Shown piece by piece: positions 28,239 to 36,336 of a DNA stretch of 64,000 nt. Below the pieces are notes generated by a model. It saw nothing but the letters and a program-made list of their open reading frames with translations, searched no databases and was not told the origin of the DNA. The translations under genes and the position numbers were made by a program. The stretch is from Streptomyces sp. Q6 (GTDB lineage Bacteria; Actinomycetota; Actinomycetes; Streptomycetales; Streptomycetaceae): NCBI RefSeq assembly GCF_036967205.1, contig NZ_CP146022.1, positions 4,526,001-4,590,000 of the forward strand, read 5' to 3'. Numbering within the stretch: position 1 is the stretch's first letter; each line of letters begins with the position of its first letter.

Positions 28239-29777
28239 GTGCCCGACCCGACCGGTACAGGAATCGCCCCCTTGTCTGCTTCTGCGCCCTCCACCGCCCC
28301 CTGGCCGCGCGGCCTCGTGCCCGACTGGATCCGCGACCCCACGGTGTGGCGCACGGAGGTCCTCGCCGGACTCGTCGTCGCGCTCGCCCTGATCCCGGAA
28401 GCGATCTCGTTCTCGATCATCGCGGGGGTGGACCCGGCGATCGGCCTGTTCGCCTCGTTCACGATGGCCGTGACCATCTCGGTCGTCGGCGGCCGACGCG
28501 CGATGATCTCCGCCGCCACCGGCGCGGTCGCCCTGGTGATCGCCCCCGTCAACCGCGAGCACGGCTTCGGCTACCTCGTGGCCACGGTGATCCTGGCCGG
28601 CGTCTTCCAGATCGTGCTCGGCGCGGTGGGCGTGGCGAAGCTGATGCGGTTCGTGCCGCGCAGCGTGATGGTCGGCTTCGTGAACGCGCTGGCCATCCTG
28701 ATCTTCACGGCGCAGCTGCCGCAGCTGACCCACGTGCCCTGGCCGGTCTACCCGCTGCTCGCCGCGGGGCTGGCCCTGATGGTGTTCTTCCCGAAGCTCA
28801 CCCGGGTCGTCCCGGCGCCGCTGGTGTCGATCGTGATCCTCACCGTCGTCACGGTCGGCGCGGGGATCGCGGTGCCGACCGTCGGCGACCAGGGCGCGCT
28901 GCCGTCGTCACTGCCCACGCCGGGCCTGCCGGACGTGCCGTTCACCCTGGACACCCTGACGACCGTCGCGCCGTACGCGCTCGCCATGGCGCTGGTCGGC
29001 CTGATGGAGTCGCTGATGACGGCGAAGCTGGTCGACGACCTCACCGACACCCGCTCGAACAAGACCCGCGAGTCCGTCGGTCAGGGCATCGCCAACATCG
29101 TCACCGGCTTCTTCGGCGGCATGGGCGGCTGCGCCATGATCGGCCAGACCATGATCAACGTACGGGTGTCGGGCGCCCGTACCCGCCTCTCCACGTTCCT
29201 CGCGGGCGCGTTCCTGATGGTGCTCTGCGTCGTCTTCGGCCCGGTCGTCTCGGACATCCCGATGGCCGCGCTCGTCGCGGTGATGGTGATGGTCTCGTGC
29301 GCGACGTTCGACTGGCACTCGATCGCGCCGAAGACCCTGAAGCGGATGCCCGCCGGTGAGATCACCGTCATGGTCCTCACCGTCGTGGTCGTCGTCGCCA
29401 CCCACAACCTCGCCATCGGTGTCGTCGTCGGCACGATCACGGCGATGGTCGTCTTCGCCGGGCGGGTCGCCCGTCTCGCGGACGTCACGGCGGTCACCGA
29501 CCCCGACGGCGGACAGGTCGTCTACTCCGTCAGCGGCGAACTCTTCTTCGCGTCCTCGGGCGACCTCGTCACCCGGTTCGACTACGCCGATGACCCCGAC
29601 CGGGTCGTCATCGACCTGTCCGCCACCCACGTCTGGGACGCCTCGTCCGTCGCGGCCCTGGACGCCGTCGAGGCCAAGTACGCCCAGCGCGGCAAGCAGG
29701 TCACGATCACCGGCCTGAACCACCCCAGCGCCCGCCTTCACGAGAAGCTGAGCGGCGAACTCACCGGCGGTCACTGA
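28239..29777 (+). CDS. SulP/SLC26-family anion permease with STAS domain
   Basis: 512 residues. About twelve membrane helices from residue 40 to 410, starting [36 protein letters not shown] (family signature), then a cytoplasmic STAS domain (residues 425-505; [28 protein letters not shown]). Such proteins carry sulfate, bicarbonate or other anions. There is no fused carbonic anhydrase. GTG 28239 is taken as start; a TTG at 28272 is possible. It ends overlapping the convergent DUF5994 gene by 7 nt. Confidence 0.92.
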   Translation: MPDPTGTGIAPLSASAPSTAPWPRGLVPDWIRDPTVWRTEVLAGLVVALALIPEAISFSIIAGVDPAIGLFASFTMAVTISVVGGRRAMISAATGAVALVIAPVNREHGFGYLVATVILAGVFQIVLGAVGVAKLMRFVPRSVMVGFVNALAILIFTAQLPQLTHVPWPVYPLLAAGLALMVFFPKLTRVVPAPLVSIVILTVVTVGAGIAVPTVGDQGALPSSLPTPGLPDVPFTLDTLTTVAPYALAMALVGLMESLMTAKLVDDLTDTRSNKTRESVGQGIANIVTGFFGGMGGCAMIGQTMINVRVSGARTRLSTFLAGAFLMVLCVVFGPVVSDIPMAALVAVMVMVSCATFDWHSIAPKTLKRMPAGEITVMVLTVVVVVATHNLAIGVVVGTITAMVVFAGRVARLADVTAVTDPDGGQVVYSVSGELFFASSGDLVTRFDYADDPDRVVIDLSATHVWDASSVAALDAVEAKYAQRGKQVTITGLNHPSARLHEKLSGELTGGH

Positions 29778-30243
29778 CCCCGGCCCTGCGGTCCCTCGGC
29801 CGCCATCAGCGCGGCCCCGGTCAGGCGCAGGGCGGGATCGGCCGCCGCCTTCATGAGGCGGGCCGCGGTGTCCGCCCGGCTGTGCGGCGGGACGACGAGC
29901 AGGTCCCAGCGTCCGGCACCGTAGGAGAACAGCCTGATCGTGTGCGCGTCGAGCCCGGACGAGTACCAGGTGACGGCGACCGTGTGCCCCGTCACGAGGA
30001 GGGTCCGCGGCTCCTCGGGCCAGCTGCCGTGCTGCGAGGCGACCCGGGTCACGCGACCGCGCGAGGCGTCGAACACGTCGGTCAGGGCGGCCAGTTCGAC
30101 GGCCAGCGCGTCGCTGCGGGGCCACCAGGCCCCGCAGACGGCCCCGGCGGGAACGTCGGCGGGCGCAGCGCGAGCCGCGCGGGCGGGTGGACGGCCGGGC
30201 GTCCGGGGGCGGCCGGACCGTGGCGGATGTTCGGTGCGTTCAT
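29771..30243 (-). pseudogene. DUF5994 family protein, apparent frameshift
   Basis: The N-terminus (MNAPNIRHGPAAPGRPA to ARLALRP) and the rest (ADVPAGAVCGAWWPRSDALAVELAALTDVFD, RVTRVASQHGSWP, WDLLVVPP, ARLMKAAADP) are in different frames. Together they give a typical DUF5994 protein of about 157 residues, a Streptomyces family of unknown function. One extra C in the run at 30161-30163 (GGG on the plus strand) joins the frames. It lies in the neighbourhood of ANTAR and STAS genes, as is common for this family. Confidence 0.75.
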
Positions 30244-30527
30244 GACGCACGCCTCTCCTCGGGCCGCCCAGGGGCGGGCCCGTGTCATGGTGCGCCGGAA
30301 GCGACGCCGCGCGGAGTCGGCGTTCGTGGAGCGCCCGGTCGTCCCAGCCTACGACTCGGACCGTGCCCGGCGGAGGGCCCGGATTCCTTGCGTGGAAGGG
30401 GAGTTCACGTACGCGGAGCACGTACGGGGCGGGTAGGTCCCCGCGTCGATCACGTACGGCGATGGTCCTTTCCGGCGGGGCCTGTTCTTTGGGCGCCGGA
30501 GTACCGTGAAGGGACCGAGGGTTCCCC

Positions 30528-31175
30528 GTGCATCTGCTACCGGCGCTCGTGCCGTTCTCGGCGATCGACGACACCGGGTGCGCTGTGCCGGCGCCCAGGG
30601 ACAGGGTTCGCCCGATGAGAGAGCGTGTGCCCCGGCAGATTCCCGCGCGGCTGCGGCCCGACACGGGCAACCAGTGCCCCTCGCCCTGGGAGGCGGACCG
30701 GCTCCGCCGGCTGTCCCGCAGCCAAGTGGCCGACCGCATCGAGGAGTTGGGCGCACTGTACGCGGCGCACAGCGGCAGCGCGGCGTGCGAGGAGGAGTGG
30801 CGGACCCGGACCTTCGTGCGCCGTCTGGTGGCCGACACCCGGCGCCCCGGCTTCTCCCTGGTCGTCGCCGAGAACGGCTCGCTGACGGCCTGCGCCTACG
30901 GATTCCCGCTGCGCGACGGGCTGTTCGAGGTCCGGGCGATCGTCGTGCCCCGGCGGGTACGGGAGCAGTCGACGAGCCGCGACTGGAACCTGGCCCGCCG
31001 GCTGCAACGGCGGCTGCTCGTCGACGAGGGCCACGCCACCGGCCTCACCCTGGTGGACCGCACGGAGCTGCGGACCCTCGCGGCACTGCGGTCCTGGGGG
31101 TGGAAGGACACTCCGGCGAGCCCTCACGGCGCGCGGCTGCCCGATCCCCGGCACGTGCTGCTGCTCGCCCTCTGA
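30528..31175 (+). CDS. putative GNAT-like acetyltransferase
   Basis: 215 residues from GTG 30528 (ATG 30615 is an alternative). The middle (RTFVRRLVADTRRPGFSLVVAENGSLTACAYGFPL, then LFEVRAIVVPRRVREQSTSRDWNLARRLQRRLL, then LTLVDRTELRTLAALRSWGW) follows the beta4-alpha3-beta5 order of GNAT folds. A clear Q/RxxGxG/A acetyl-CoA loop is not evident, so activity is uncertain. It is separated from the divergent DUF5994 gene by 284 bp with no other gene. Confidence 0.6.
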   Translation: MHLLPALVPFSAIDDTGCAVPAPRDRVRPMRERVPRQIPARLRPDTGNQCPSPWEADRLRRLSRSQVADRIEELGALYAAHSGSAACEEEWRTRTFVRRLVADTRRPGFSLVVAENGSLTACAYGFPLRDGLFEVRAIVVPRRVREQSTSRDWNLARRLQRRLLVDEGHATGLTLVDRTELRTLAALRSWGWKDTPASPHGARLPDPRHVLLLAL

Positions 31176-31474
31176 GCGTCTCCCGGCCGCCCCGGCGACG
31201 GCGTCATCGGGCCAACCTCGGGAGCGCCCCCGGCGCCGCACGCTGCACAGCGGCGCGTCCGGCCTGACGGGAGCCGCGTGACGGATGGCGCAAAGCGCGC
31301 TGTGCGCCGGTGTGACCCGCCGTCCGGTGTGCTTCGCTCGGGCCAGAGCGGTCTCGGGGAAGTGCGGCGCCTTTCCGTGGGACCGTTCGGCGGTCCGGCG
31401 ACGGCGGCGGGGCGTGGGCGTACGGGCCCGCTCGGGGCCCGGCGAGCCGAGGGCCGACACATCAGGCGTTCAGG

Positions 31475-32631
31475 ATGGGGGACCGCGGCATGGCCGCACA
31501 CCCACAGCACTCACCCGAGGCGTGGCCCTCGGCCCGCACCGGCCGCACGGGCGGGTGGCCGGGCCTGCGCACCGCCCTCTCGGCCGTGTCCTGGCTGACC
31601 AGTCCGCTCTCCCCGGACGACTATCTCGGCCTGTTCGATCCCCTGTGGTCGGCGCGGCACCCCGCGGGCCGGGTCACCGCGGTGCGCCCGGAGGGCCCGG
31701 GGCGGCCACCCTCGCCATCCGCCCCGGCCGCGGCGCGCACGGCCACCTGGCAGGCCAGTATCTGCCGCTCGGCGTCGAGATCGACGGCGCATGGCACTGG
31801 CGTACGTACTCGATCACCTCGCCGGCTTCCGCCGGGCCCGCCGACGAGGTCACCGTCACCGTGAAGGCCCGTCCCGACGGCCGGGTCTCCCCGCACCTGG
31901 TGCACCGGACCCCACCCGGCACCGTGCTCCGACTCGGGCCGCCGCAGGGCGAGTTCACCCTGCCGCGCCCCCTGCCGGACGCGCTGCTGTTCGTGACGGC
32001 GGGCAGCGGGATCACGCCCGTCATGGGGATGCTGCGCACCCTGGCCGGAAACGGCGCCACCGCCCCCGACAGCCTGCTCCTGCACAGTGCGCCGTCCCCG
32101 GACGAGTGCCTCTTCCGTACCGAACTGGCCGAGATGCGGGACCGATTGCCCTGGCTGCGCGTCCGGCTGATCCATACGCGTACGGACGGACGGCTCACCC
32201 CGGACCGGATCGCCGCCCTCTGCCCGGACTGGCAGCGCCGGGACGCCTACGTGTGCGGCCCGAGCGGTCTCCTGGACGCGGCGGAGCGCCGGTGGGAGGC
32301 CGCGGGGGTGCGCGACCGGCTGCGCCTCGAACGGTTCCACCTGGCGCCGGTGCTGCCGGTCGCCACCGATGCCGTCGGCGGGCGGGTGCGCTTCACGCGC
32401 GAGGGCCCGTGGGTGGACGCGGCTGCCGGTACGCCGCTGCTCGCGGTGGGGGAGTCGGCGGGGCTGCCGATGCCGTACGGGTGCCGGCGCGGCCTCTGCC
32501 TCGGCTGCCTCGTACCGCTCGTCGACGGCCGGGTGCGCGATCTGCGCACCGGTGAACTGCGCGGGGAACCGGGCGAGTTGATCCAGACCTGCGTCAACGG
32601 CGCCGCGGGCCCGCTCGTCCTCGACGTGTGA
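31475..32631 (+). pseudogene. ferredoxin reductase (FNR plus 2Fe-2S), apparent frameshift
   Basis: The N-terminus (LRTALSAVSWLTSPLSPDDYLGLFDPLW) is in one frame. From AATLAIRPGRGAHGHLAGQYLPLGV on, all domains are in another: FAD site WRTYSITSP, NAD site FVTAGSGITPVMGML, and a C-terminal plant-type 2Fe-2S domain with Cys in YGCRRGLCLGCL and TCVNG. One extra G in the GGGG run at 31699-31702 restores about 385 residues. This matches the oxidoreductase that feeds electrons to acyl-CoA desaturases (Rv3230c type), and a desaturase gene follows. Confidence 0.85.
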
Positions 32632-32876
32632 GCCCGGACCCGGGGTACCCGGCCGGTGGCATCCGCCCCCGCACCCCGGGGCACCCGACCTCCGACCCCG
32701 CGACCTGCGATCCCGCGGGCGCTCCCACGACCCCGTGTTCTCACGGCTCCGCGTTCTCACGACCCCGTGCCGGCGCGACCCCGTGTCTTCACGATCCGCG
32801 TTCTCCCGACCCCGTGTTCTCGCGACCCCGCGTCCCGCGTTCCCAAGATCCCGTGTTCCCGAGGAGACTTCCATGA
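32628..32876 (+). other. low-complexity bridge frame between reductase and desaturase
   Basis: A GTG at 32628 overlaps the reductase stop (GTGA), and the frame stays open for 82 codons to a TGA that overlaps the desaturase ATG (ATGA at 32873). Product is Pro/Arg/Ser-rich and repetitive (DPVFSRPR-like units), because the DNA from about 32715 consists of degenerate 15-16 nt repeats of the CGACCCCGTGTTCTC type. It spans the gap exactly. Translation is unproven; no family resemblance. Confidence 0.35.
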
Positions 32877-34051
32877 CCGTCACCGGCACGACCACCGTCA
32901 CCGCATCCCGTGACCCGTCGCCGGAGGTGTCCGGCAGCGACGCCGCCGACGCGCTCGGCCGTGAACTGGACGCGCTGCGCGCCGAGTTCATCACCGCGCG
33001 CGGCGCCGACGACGCCCGCTACATCCATACTGTGATCGCCGTGCAGCGCGGCTGCGAGGCGGGCGGCCGTCTCGCGCTCTCCGTCTCCCTCTTCCCGCCC
33101 GCCTGGCTCGCGGGCACCGGCCTGCTCTCCGTCGCCAAGATCCTGGAGAACATGGAGCTCGGCCACAACATCCTGCACGGCCAGTGGGACTGGCTCGGCG
33201 ATCCGGCGATCCACTCGACCACCTGGGAGTGGGACTTCGTCACGCCCGCCGACGCCTGGAAACGCACCCACAACCACCTGCACCACACGTACACCAACGT
33301 CGTCGGCCGCGACCGCGACCTCGGCTACACCGTCCTGCGGATGAGCCCCGACCAGCCCTGGCACCCGGTCCATCTCCTCCAGCCCCTGTACACGGCGCTG
33401 CTCGCCCCCGTCTTCGAGTGGGGCATCGCCCTGTACGACCTGGAGGCCGACGAGATGGCAGTGGGACGCAAGAGCCCGCGCGCCTTCCTCGCCGACGCGA
33501 CCGCCATGGCGGGCAAGGCGGTTCGCCAGGCATTGAAGGACTACCTGCTCTTCCCGCTGCTCTCCGGACCCAGCGCCCTGCCCTGCCTCCTCGGCAACCT
33601 GACCGCGAACAGCGCCCGCAACGTCTGGGCGCACACGGTGATCTTCTGCGGCCACTTCCCCACCGACGTGCACACCTTCACGTACACGGAGGAGCAGATC
33701 GAGGGCGAGAGCCGGGGCGACTGGTACCGGCGGCAGATCCAGGGCTCGGCGAACATCGAGGGCGGCCCGCTCCTGCACGTCCTCACCGGCAACCTCAGCC
33801 ACCAGATCGAACACCACCTCTTCCCCGACCTGCCCAGCAACCGCTACGCGCAGCTCGCCCCACGGGTCAGGGAGATCTGCGCCCGCCACGGCCTCCCGTA
33901 CGTCAGCGGGCCGCTGTGGCGGCAGTACACGTCGATGTGGAGCCGGGTGCTGCGCCACGCCCTGCCGTCACACGGCCGCCCCGGGGGCGGGGATCACGGA
34001 CGTGTCGAACGTGCCGTCGATGATGCCCCGGGCCAGGTCCGTGAGGCGTAG
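32873..34051 (+). CDS. membrane fatty acid desaturase
   Basis: 392 residues. Three histidine boxes that hold the di-iron centre: GHNILHGQ, HNHLHHTYTN and HQIEHHLFP. Hydrophobic segments lie between. Of the DesA3 acyl-CoA/lipid desaturase type, expected to work with the reductase encoded just upstream. ATG 32873 has GAGGAG at good spacing. The last 28 codons run antisense through the end of the ANTAR gene, and the sequence there (HGRVERAVDDAPG) is unlike a normal C-terminus, so the true end may be earlier if there is a base error in the G-run near 33981. Confidence 0.92.
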   Translation: MTVTGTTTVTASRDPSPEVSGSDAADALGRELDALRAEFITARGADDARYIHTVIAVQRGCEAGGRLALSVSLFPPAWLAGTGLLSVAKILENMELGHNILHGQWDWLGDPAIHSTTWEWDFVTPADAWKRTHNHLHHTYTNVVGRDRDLGYTVLRMSPDQPWHPVHLLQPLYTALLAPVFEWGIALYDLEADEMAVGRKSPRAFLADATAMAGKAVRQALKDYLLFPLLSGPSALPCLLGNLTANSARNVWAHTVIFCGHFPTDVHTFTYTEEQIEGESRGDWYRRQIQGSANIEGGPLLHVLTGNLSHQIEHHLFPDLPSNRYAQLAPRVREICARHGLPYVSGPLWRQYTSMWSRVLRHALPSHGRPGGGDHGRVERAVDDAPGQVREA

Positions 34052-34717
34052 GTGGTGGGAGCGGGCGTAGCGGCGGAACGCCTGGAACGCCTCGTCGACC
34101 GAGGTGTCCCAGCGTTCGGCCAGCACCCCCTTGACCTGCTCCAGCAGGATCCGGCTGGTGAGCGCCGAGTCCAGCTGGGCGTTCTCCACATGTGACCGCT
34201 CCAGCGTGCGCTGCTGAAGGATCGTGATGGTGGCGACGTCGGCCAGCGCCTGGGCGAGGGCGATGTCGTCGTCGTCCAGGCGGTGGTCGTCGGTCTGGAA
34301 CATGTTCAGCGCCCCCACCACCCGGTCACGGAGGCGCAGCGGGATGGCGTGCGTGACGATGACCCCCGTCCCCCGGGCCCGCGGCGTGAAGCGCGGCCAG
34401 GACGCCGCCGCCCGCTGCTCCCGGAGGTCTATGTTCGTCCGGGCCGCGCCGCTGTGGAAGCAGTCCACGCACGGGCCCTGGTCGTGCTGGAGCGCGAAGA
34501 GTTCGAGCAGCCGGGTGTGTTCGTCGGAGGCGGCGATGACCTGGAGTTCGCCGTGTGCGTCCGCGAGCAGGATGCCGGCCGCCGAGACGTCCAGGAGTTC
34601 CACGCAGCGCGTGGAGAGCCGCTGCAGCAGATCGAGGACGTCGAAGTCGTCGATGAGTGAGTCCGCGATCTCGACGAAGACTTCGGCGAGCCGCTGTTCC
34701 CGGGCCATGCTGATCAT
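33968..34717 (-). CDS. GAF-ANTAR domain regulator
   Basis: 249 residues. GAF sensor domain at about residues 15-160 (LLDVSAAGILLADAHGELQVIAAS, HDQGPCVDC, AIPLRLRDRVVGALNMF). C-terminal ANTAR RNA-binding domain at 180-240 (NAQLDSALTSRILLEQVKGVLAERWDTSVDEAFQAFRRYARSHHLRLTDLARGI). ANTAR proteins bind tandem stem-loops in leaders and prevent termination. The start overlaps the upstream GAF-ANTAR gene by 4 nt, so the pair is coupled. Its 3' end overlaps the convergent desaturase gene by 84 bp. Confidence 0.9.
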   Translation of the reverse strand: MISMAREQRLAEVFVEIADSLIDDFDVLDLLQRLSTRCVELLDVSAAGILLADAHGELQVIAASDEHTRLLELFALQHDQGPCVDCFHSGAARTNIDLREQRAAASWPRFTPRARGTGVIVTHAIPLRLRDRVVGALNMFQTDDHRLDDDDIALAQALADVATITILQQRTLERSHVENAQLDSALTSRILLEQVKGVLAERWDTSVDEAFQAFRRYARSHHLRLTDLARGIIDGTFDTSVIPAPGAAV

Positions 34718-35481
34718 CCCTCTCCACCGGCGGGCGAATGAGGCCCGTATCCATCGTCGTCCATTACGGCGTCGAAGCGCAGCCGTCGGGCCACGACGTC
34801 CTCCGCCACGTCCCCGAGGGGGCGGTCACTGCTGTAGGCGTGAGCGCGCAGTCGCACCAGGGCCTCTTCCAACGTGGCGCCGAGCTGGACGCTGATCATG
34901 CCCGTCGCCTGGTGCACGACGGCCCGGTGCAGCCCTGTGGTGGGCCACAGCGGTCCGTCCGAGCCCGTGCCGTTCGGCCCGGCCGGGCCCCGCCGGTTGA
35001 GCAGGGTCGCGGTCAGGGCGGCGGCCAGCGTGTTCGCGTCGGCGAGCTGACGGTCGCTGAGGGCGCGCTTCCCGTCGCACAACAGGGTCAGCGTGCCGAT
35101 CCGGGCCCCGCCCAGGGCGAGCGGGAAGCAGCACACGCCGTGCACGCCGAGGCGCTGGGCGGCGGGCAGCAGCGCGGGCCACCGCTCGGGCCTGACGCGT
35201 TCGAGATCCGGCTCCAGTACGGGGACGCCGAACCGGACCGCGTCGGGGCCGGGCCCCTCGCCGAGGGTGAACTGCAACTCGTCGAACCGCAGGCTCAGCT
35301 CGGGGTGGCACCACAGGGGCTCCGGTGCCGGGGTGGCGTGCGGGCCCACGGGTGTCCGGGCGAACACGGAGACGGCCACGCCGACCACGTCCAGCGCGCG
35401 GGTGCCGGCCCGCGCGGGATCGACGCCGCTTCCCGGGCGCAGGGACCGCAGTACCTCGGCCATGCCGTCGCTGGTCGTCAC
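34714..35481 (-). CDS. GAF-ANTAR domain regulator, second copy
   Basis: 255 residues, GTG start at 35481. GAF-like region at residues 25-155 (FTLGEGPGPDAVRFGVPVLEPDL, FPLALGGARIGTLTLL) followed by an ANTAR domain (GLHRAVVHQATGMISVQLGATLEEALVRLRAHAYSSDRPLGDVAEDVV). Coupled to the next GAF-ANTAR gene by ATGA overlap. The two are diverged paralogues, possibly acting as a heterodimer. RNA targets are not evident in this window. Confidence 0.88.
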   Translation of the reverse strand: MTTSDGMAEVLRSLRPGSGVDPARAGTRALDVVGVAVSVFARTPVGPHATPAPEPLWCHPELSLRFDELQFTLGEGPGPDAVRFGVPVLEPDLERVRPERWPALLPAAQRLGVHGVCCFPLALGGARIGTLTLLCDGKRALSDRQLADANTLAAALTATLLNRRGPAGPNGTGSDGPLWPTTGLHRAVVHQATGMISVQLGATLEEALVRLRAHAYSSDRPLGDVAEDVVARRLRFDAVMDDDGYGPHSPAGGEG

Positions 35482-35546
35482 CGGTCTCCGTTCCGCCGGG
35501 TCCGGGATTCACCCGCACGGGGTGCCGACCGGTTCCCGGCGTACAT
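35478..35546 (-). other. 22-codon bridge frame between STAS and GAF-ANTAR genes
   Basis: The ATG at 35546 shares its A with the STAS stop codon (TAATG), and the frame ends at a TGA that overlaps the GTG start of the GAF-ANTAR gene (GTGA, 35478-35481). Product is short and Arg/Gly-rich (MYAGNRSAPRAGESRTRRN). The gap is spanned exactly. Whether it is translated is unknown. Confidence 0.3.
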
Positions 35547-36037
35547 TACGCGGCTCCGCGCGGTTCGGGGCGGGAGAGGGGCGCGGGCCCGGAGACGGTC
35601 CCCCGCCACGCGTCCCGGGCGCACGCGTACCGCGGGAACCGGGCGGCCAGGCCGCCGGCCCGCAGGACCAGGGCGGTCGCCGACGCGGTGTAGACGACGC
35701 GGGCCCAGCCGTGGCGCGCCCGGCAGTCCTCCCACGCCTCGCACAGCGGCCCGAGAAGGCTCCCGTCCGCGAACGTCACCGCGCTGAGGTCGACGACGAT
35801 ACGGAGCCGCCCTGACCCGGCGCGGGCCCGGTGCAGGGCGTCCGCCAGGGGAGCCATGGTCGTGAGGTCCAGCTCGCCGTGGCCCCGGACGGTGCGGCAG
35901 GCGTCGGCCGGGCCGGAGCGCGGCAGGTGGCCGGTGGGGTCGGGACGCGGCAGGTGGCCGATGAGGTCGGGCAGGTCGGGCAGGTCGGTGGGGTCGGGCA
36001 GGTCGGTGGGGTCGGGCAGGTCGGAGGGAGAACTCAT
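35546..36037 (-). CDS. STAS-domain protein
   Basis: 163 residues. The N-terminal 25 residues are a repeat (DLPDPT units) encoded by tandem 18-nt DNA repeats at about 35955-36030. Then a STAS fold: RTVRGHGELDLTTMAPLADALHRA, RIVVDLSAVTFADGSLLGPL, ARHGWARVVYTASATALVLRAGGL. The usual D-S-S/T phosphoacceptor is replaced by F-A-D-G-S, where the Ser may serve. STAS proteins of this size are usually anti-anti-sigma factors. No partner kinase lies next to it. A shorter start inside the repeat cannot be excluded. Confidence 0.75.
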   Translation of the reverse strand: MSSPSDLPDPTDLPDPTDLPDLPDLIGHLPRPDPTGHLPRSGPADACRTVRGHGELDLTTMAPLADALHRARAGSGRLRIVVDLSAVTFADGSLLGPLCEAWEDCRARHGWARVVYTASATALVLRAGGLAARFPRYACARDAWRGTVSGPAPLSRPEPRGAA

Positions 36038-36336
36038 CTGCCCCGCCTCCTCAGAGAGGGTGGCACGTCAGCTGCGCAGGGCCTCTGTTGCGCGGAACAC
36101 ACTGCACGGAGAGGGCCGGGGCTGGGGCGACCGTGTCTCGACGGTACTCGGCACCGGGTCGGAAGGTGCCGATCACGGGGAATCGGCCTCGGGGAGTGGG
36201 GCGCGGGAGCGCACCGGGGGCGTGCGCGTCGTGAGTGAACGCCCGGTCGTACGGACCGGCGGTGGCCGGGCGGCCGTTGGGCCGGATGGACCTGTCCGGC
36301 GCGGCGCCGGAGCCCCGCGCCTCGGATGCTCGCCGT
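36038..36336. other. 299-bp divergent intergenic region
   Basis: Between the divergent STAS and acyltransferase genes; expected to hold both promoters. I see no gene and no clear -35/-10 pair. A run of in-frame codons before 36337 lacks coding character. Confidence 0.35.

Noticed and set aside
27949-28392. Frame coupled to the stop of the 27542-27952 gene as another bridge
   Set aside because: It starts on the stop codon (GTGA) but runs far into the SulP gene and does not end at its start, and it lacks coding bias.
28908-30125. 405-codon minus-strand frame over the SulP gene and the DUF5994 region
   Set aside because: His/Asp/Arg-rich mirror of SulP; the DUF5994 residues lie in other frames.
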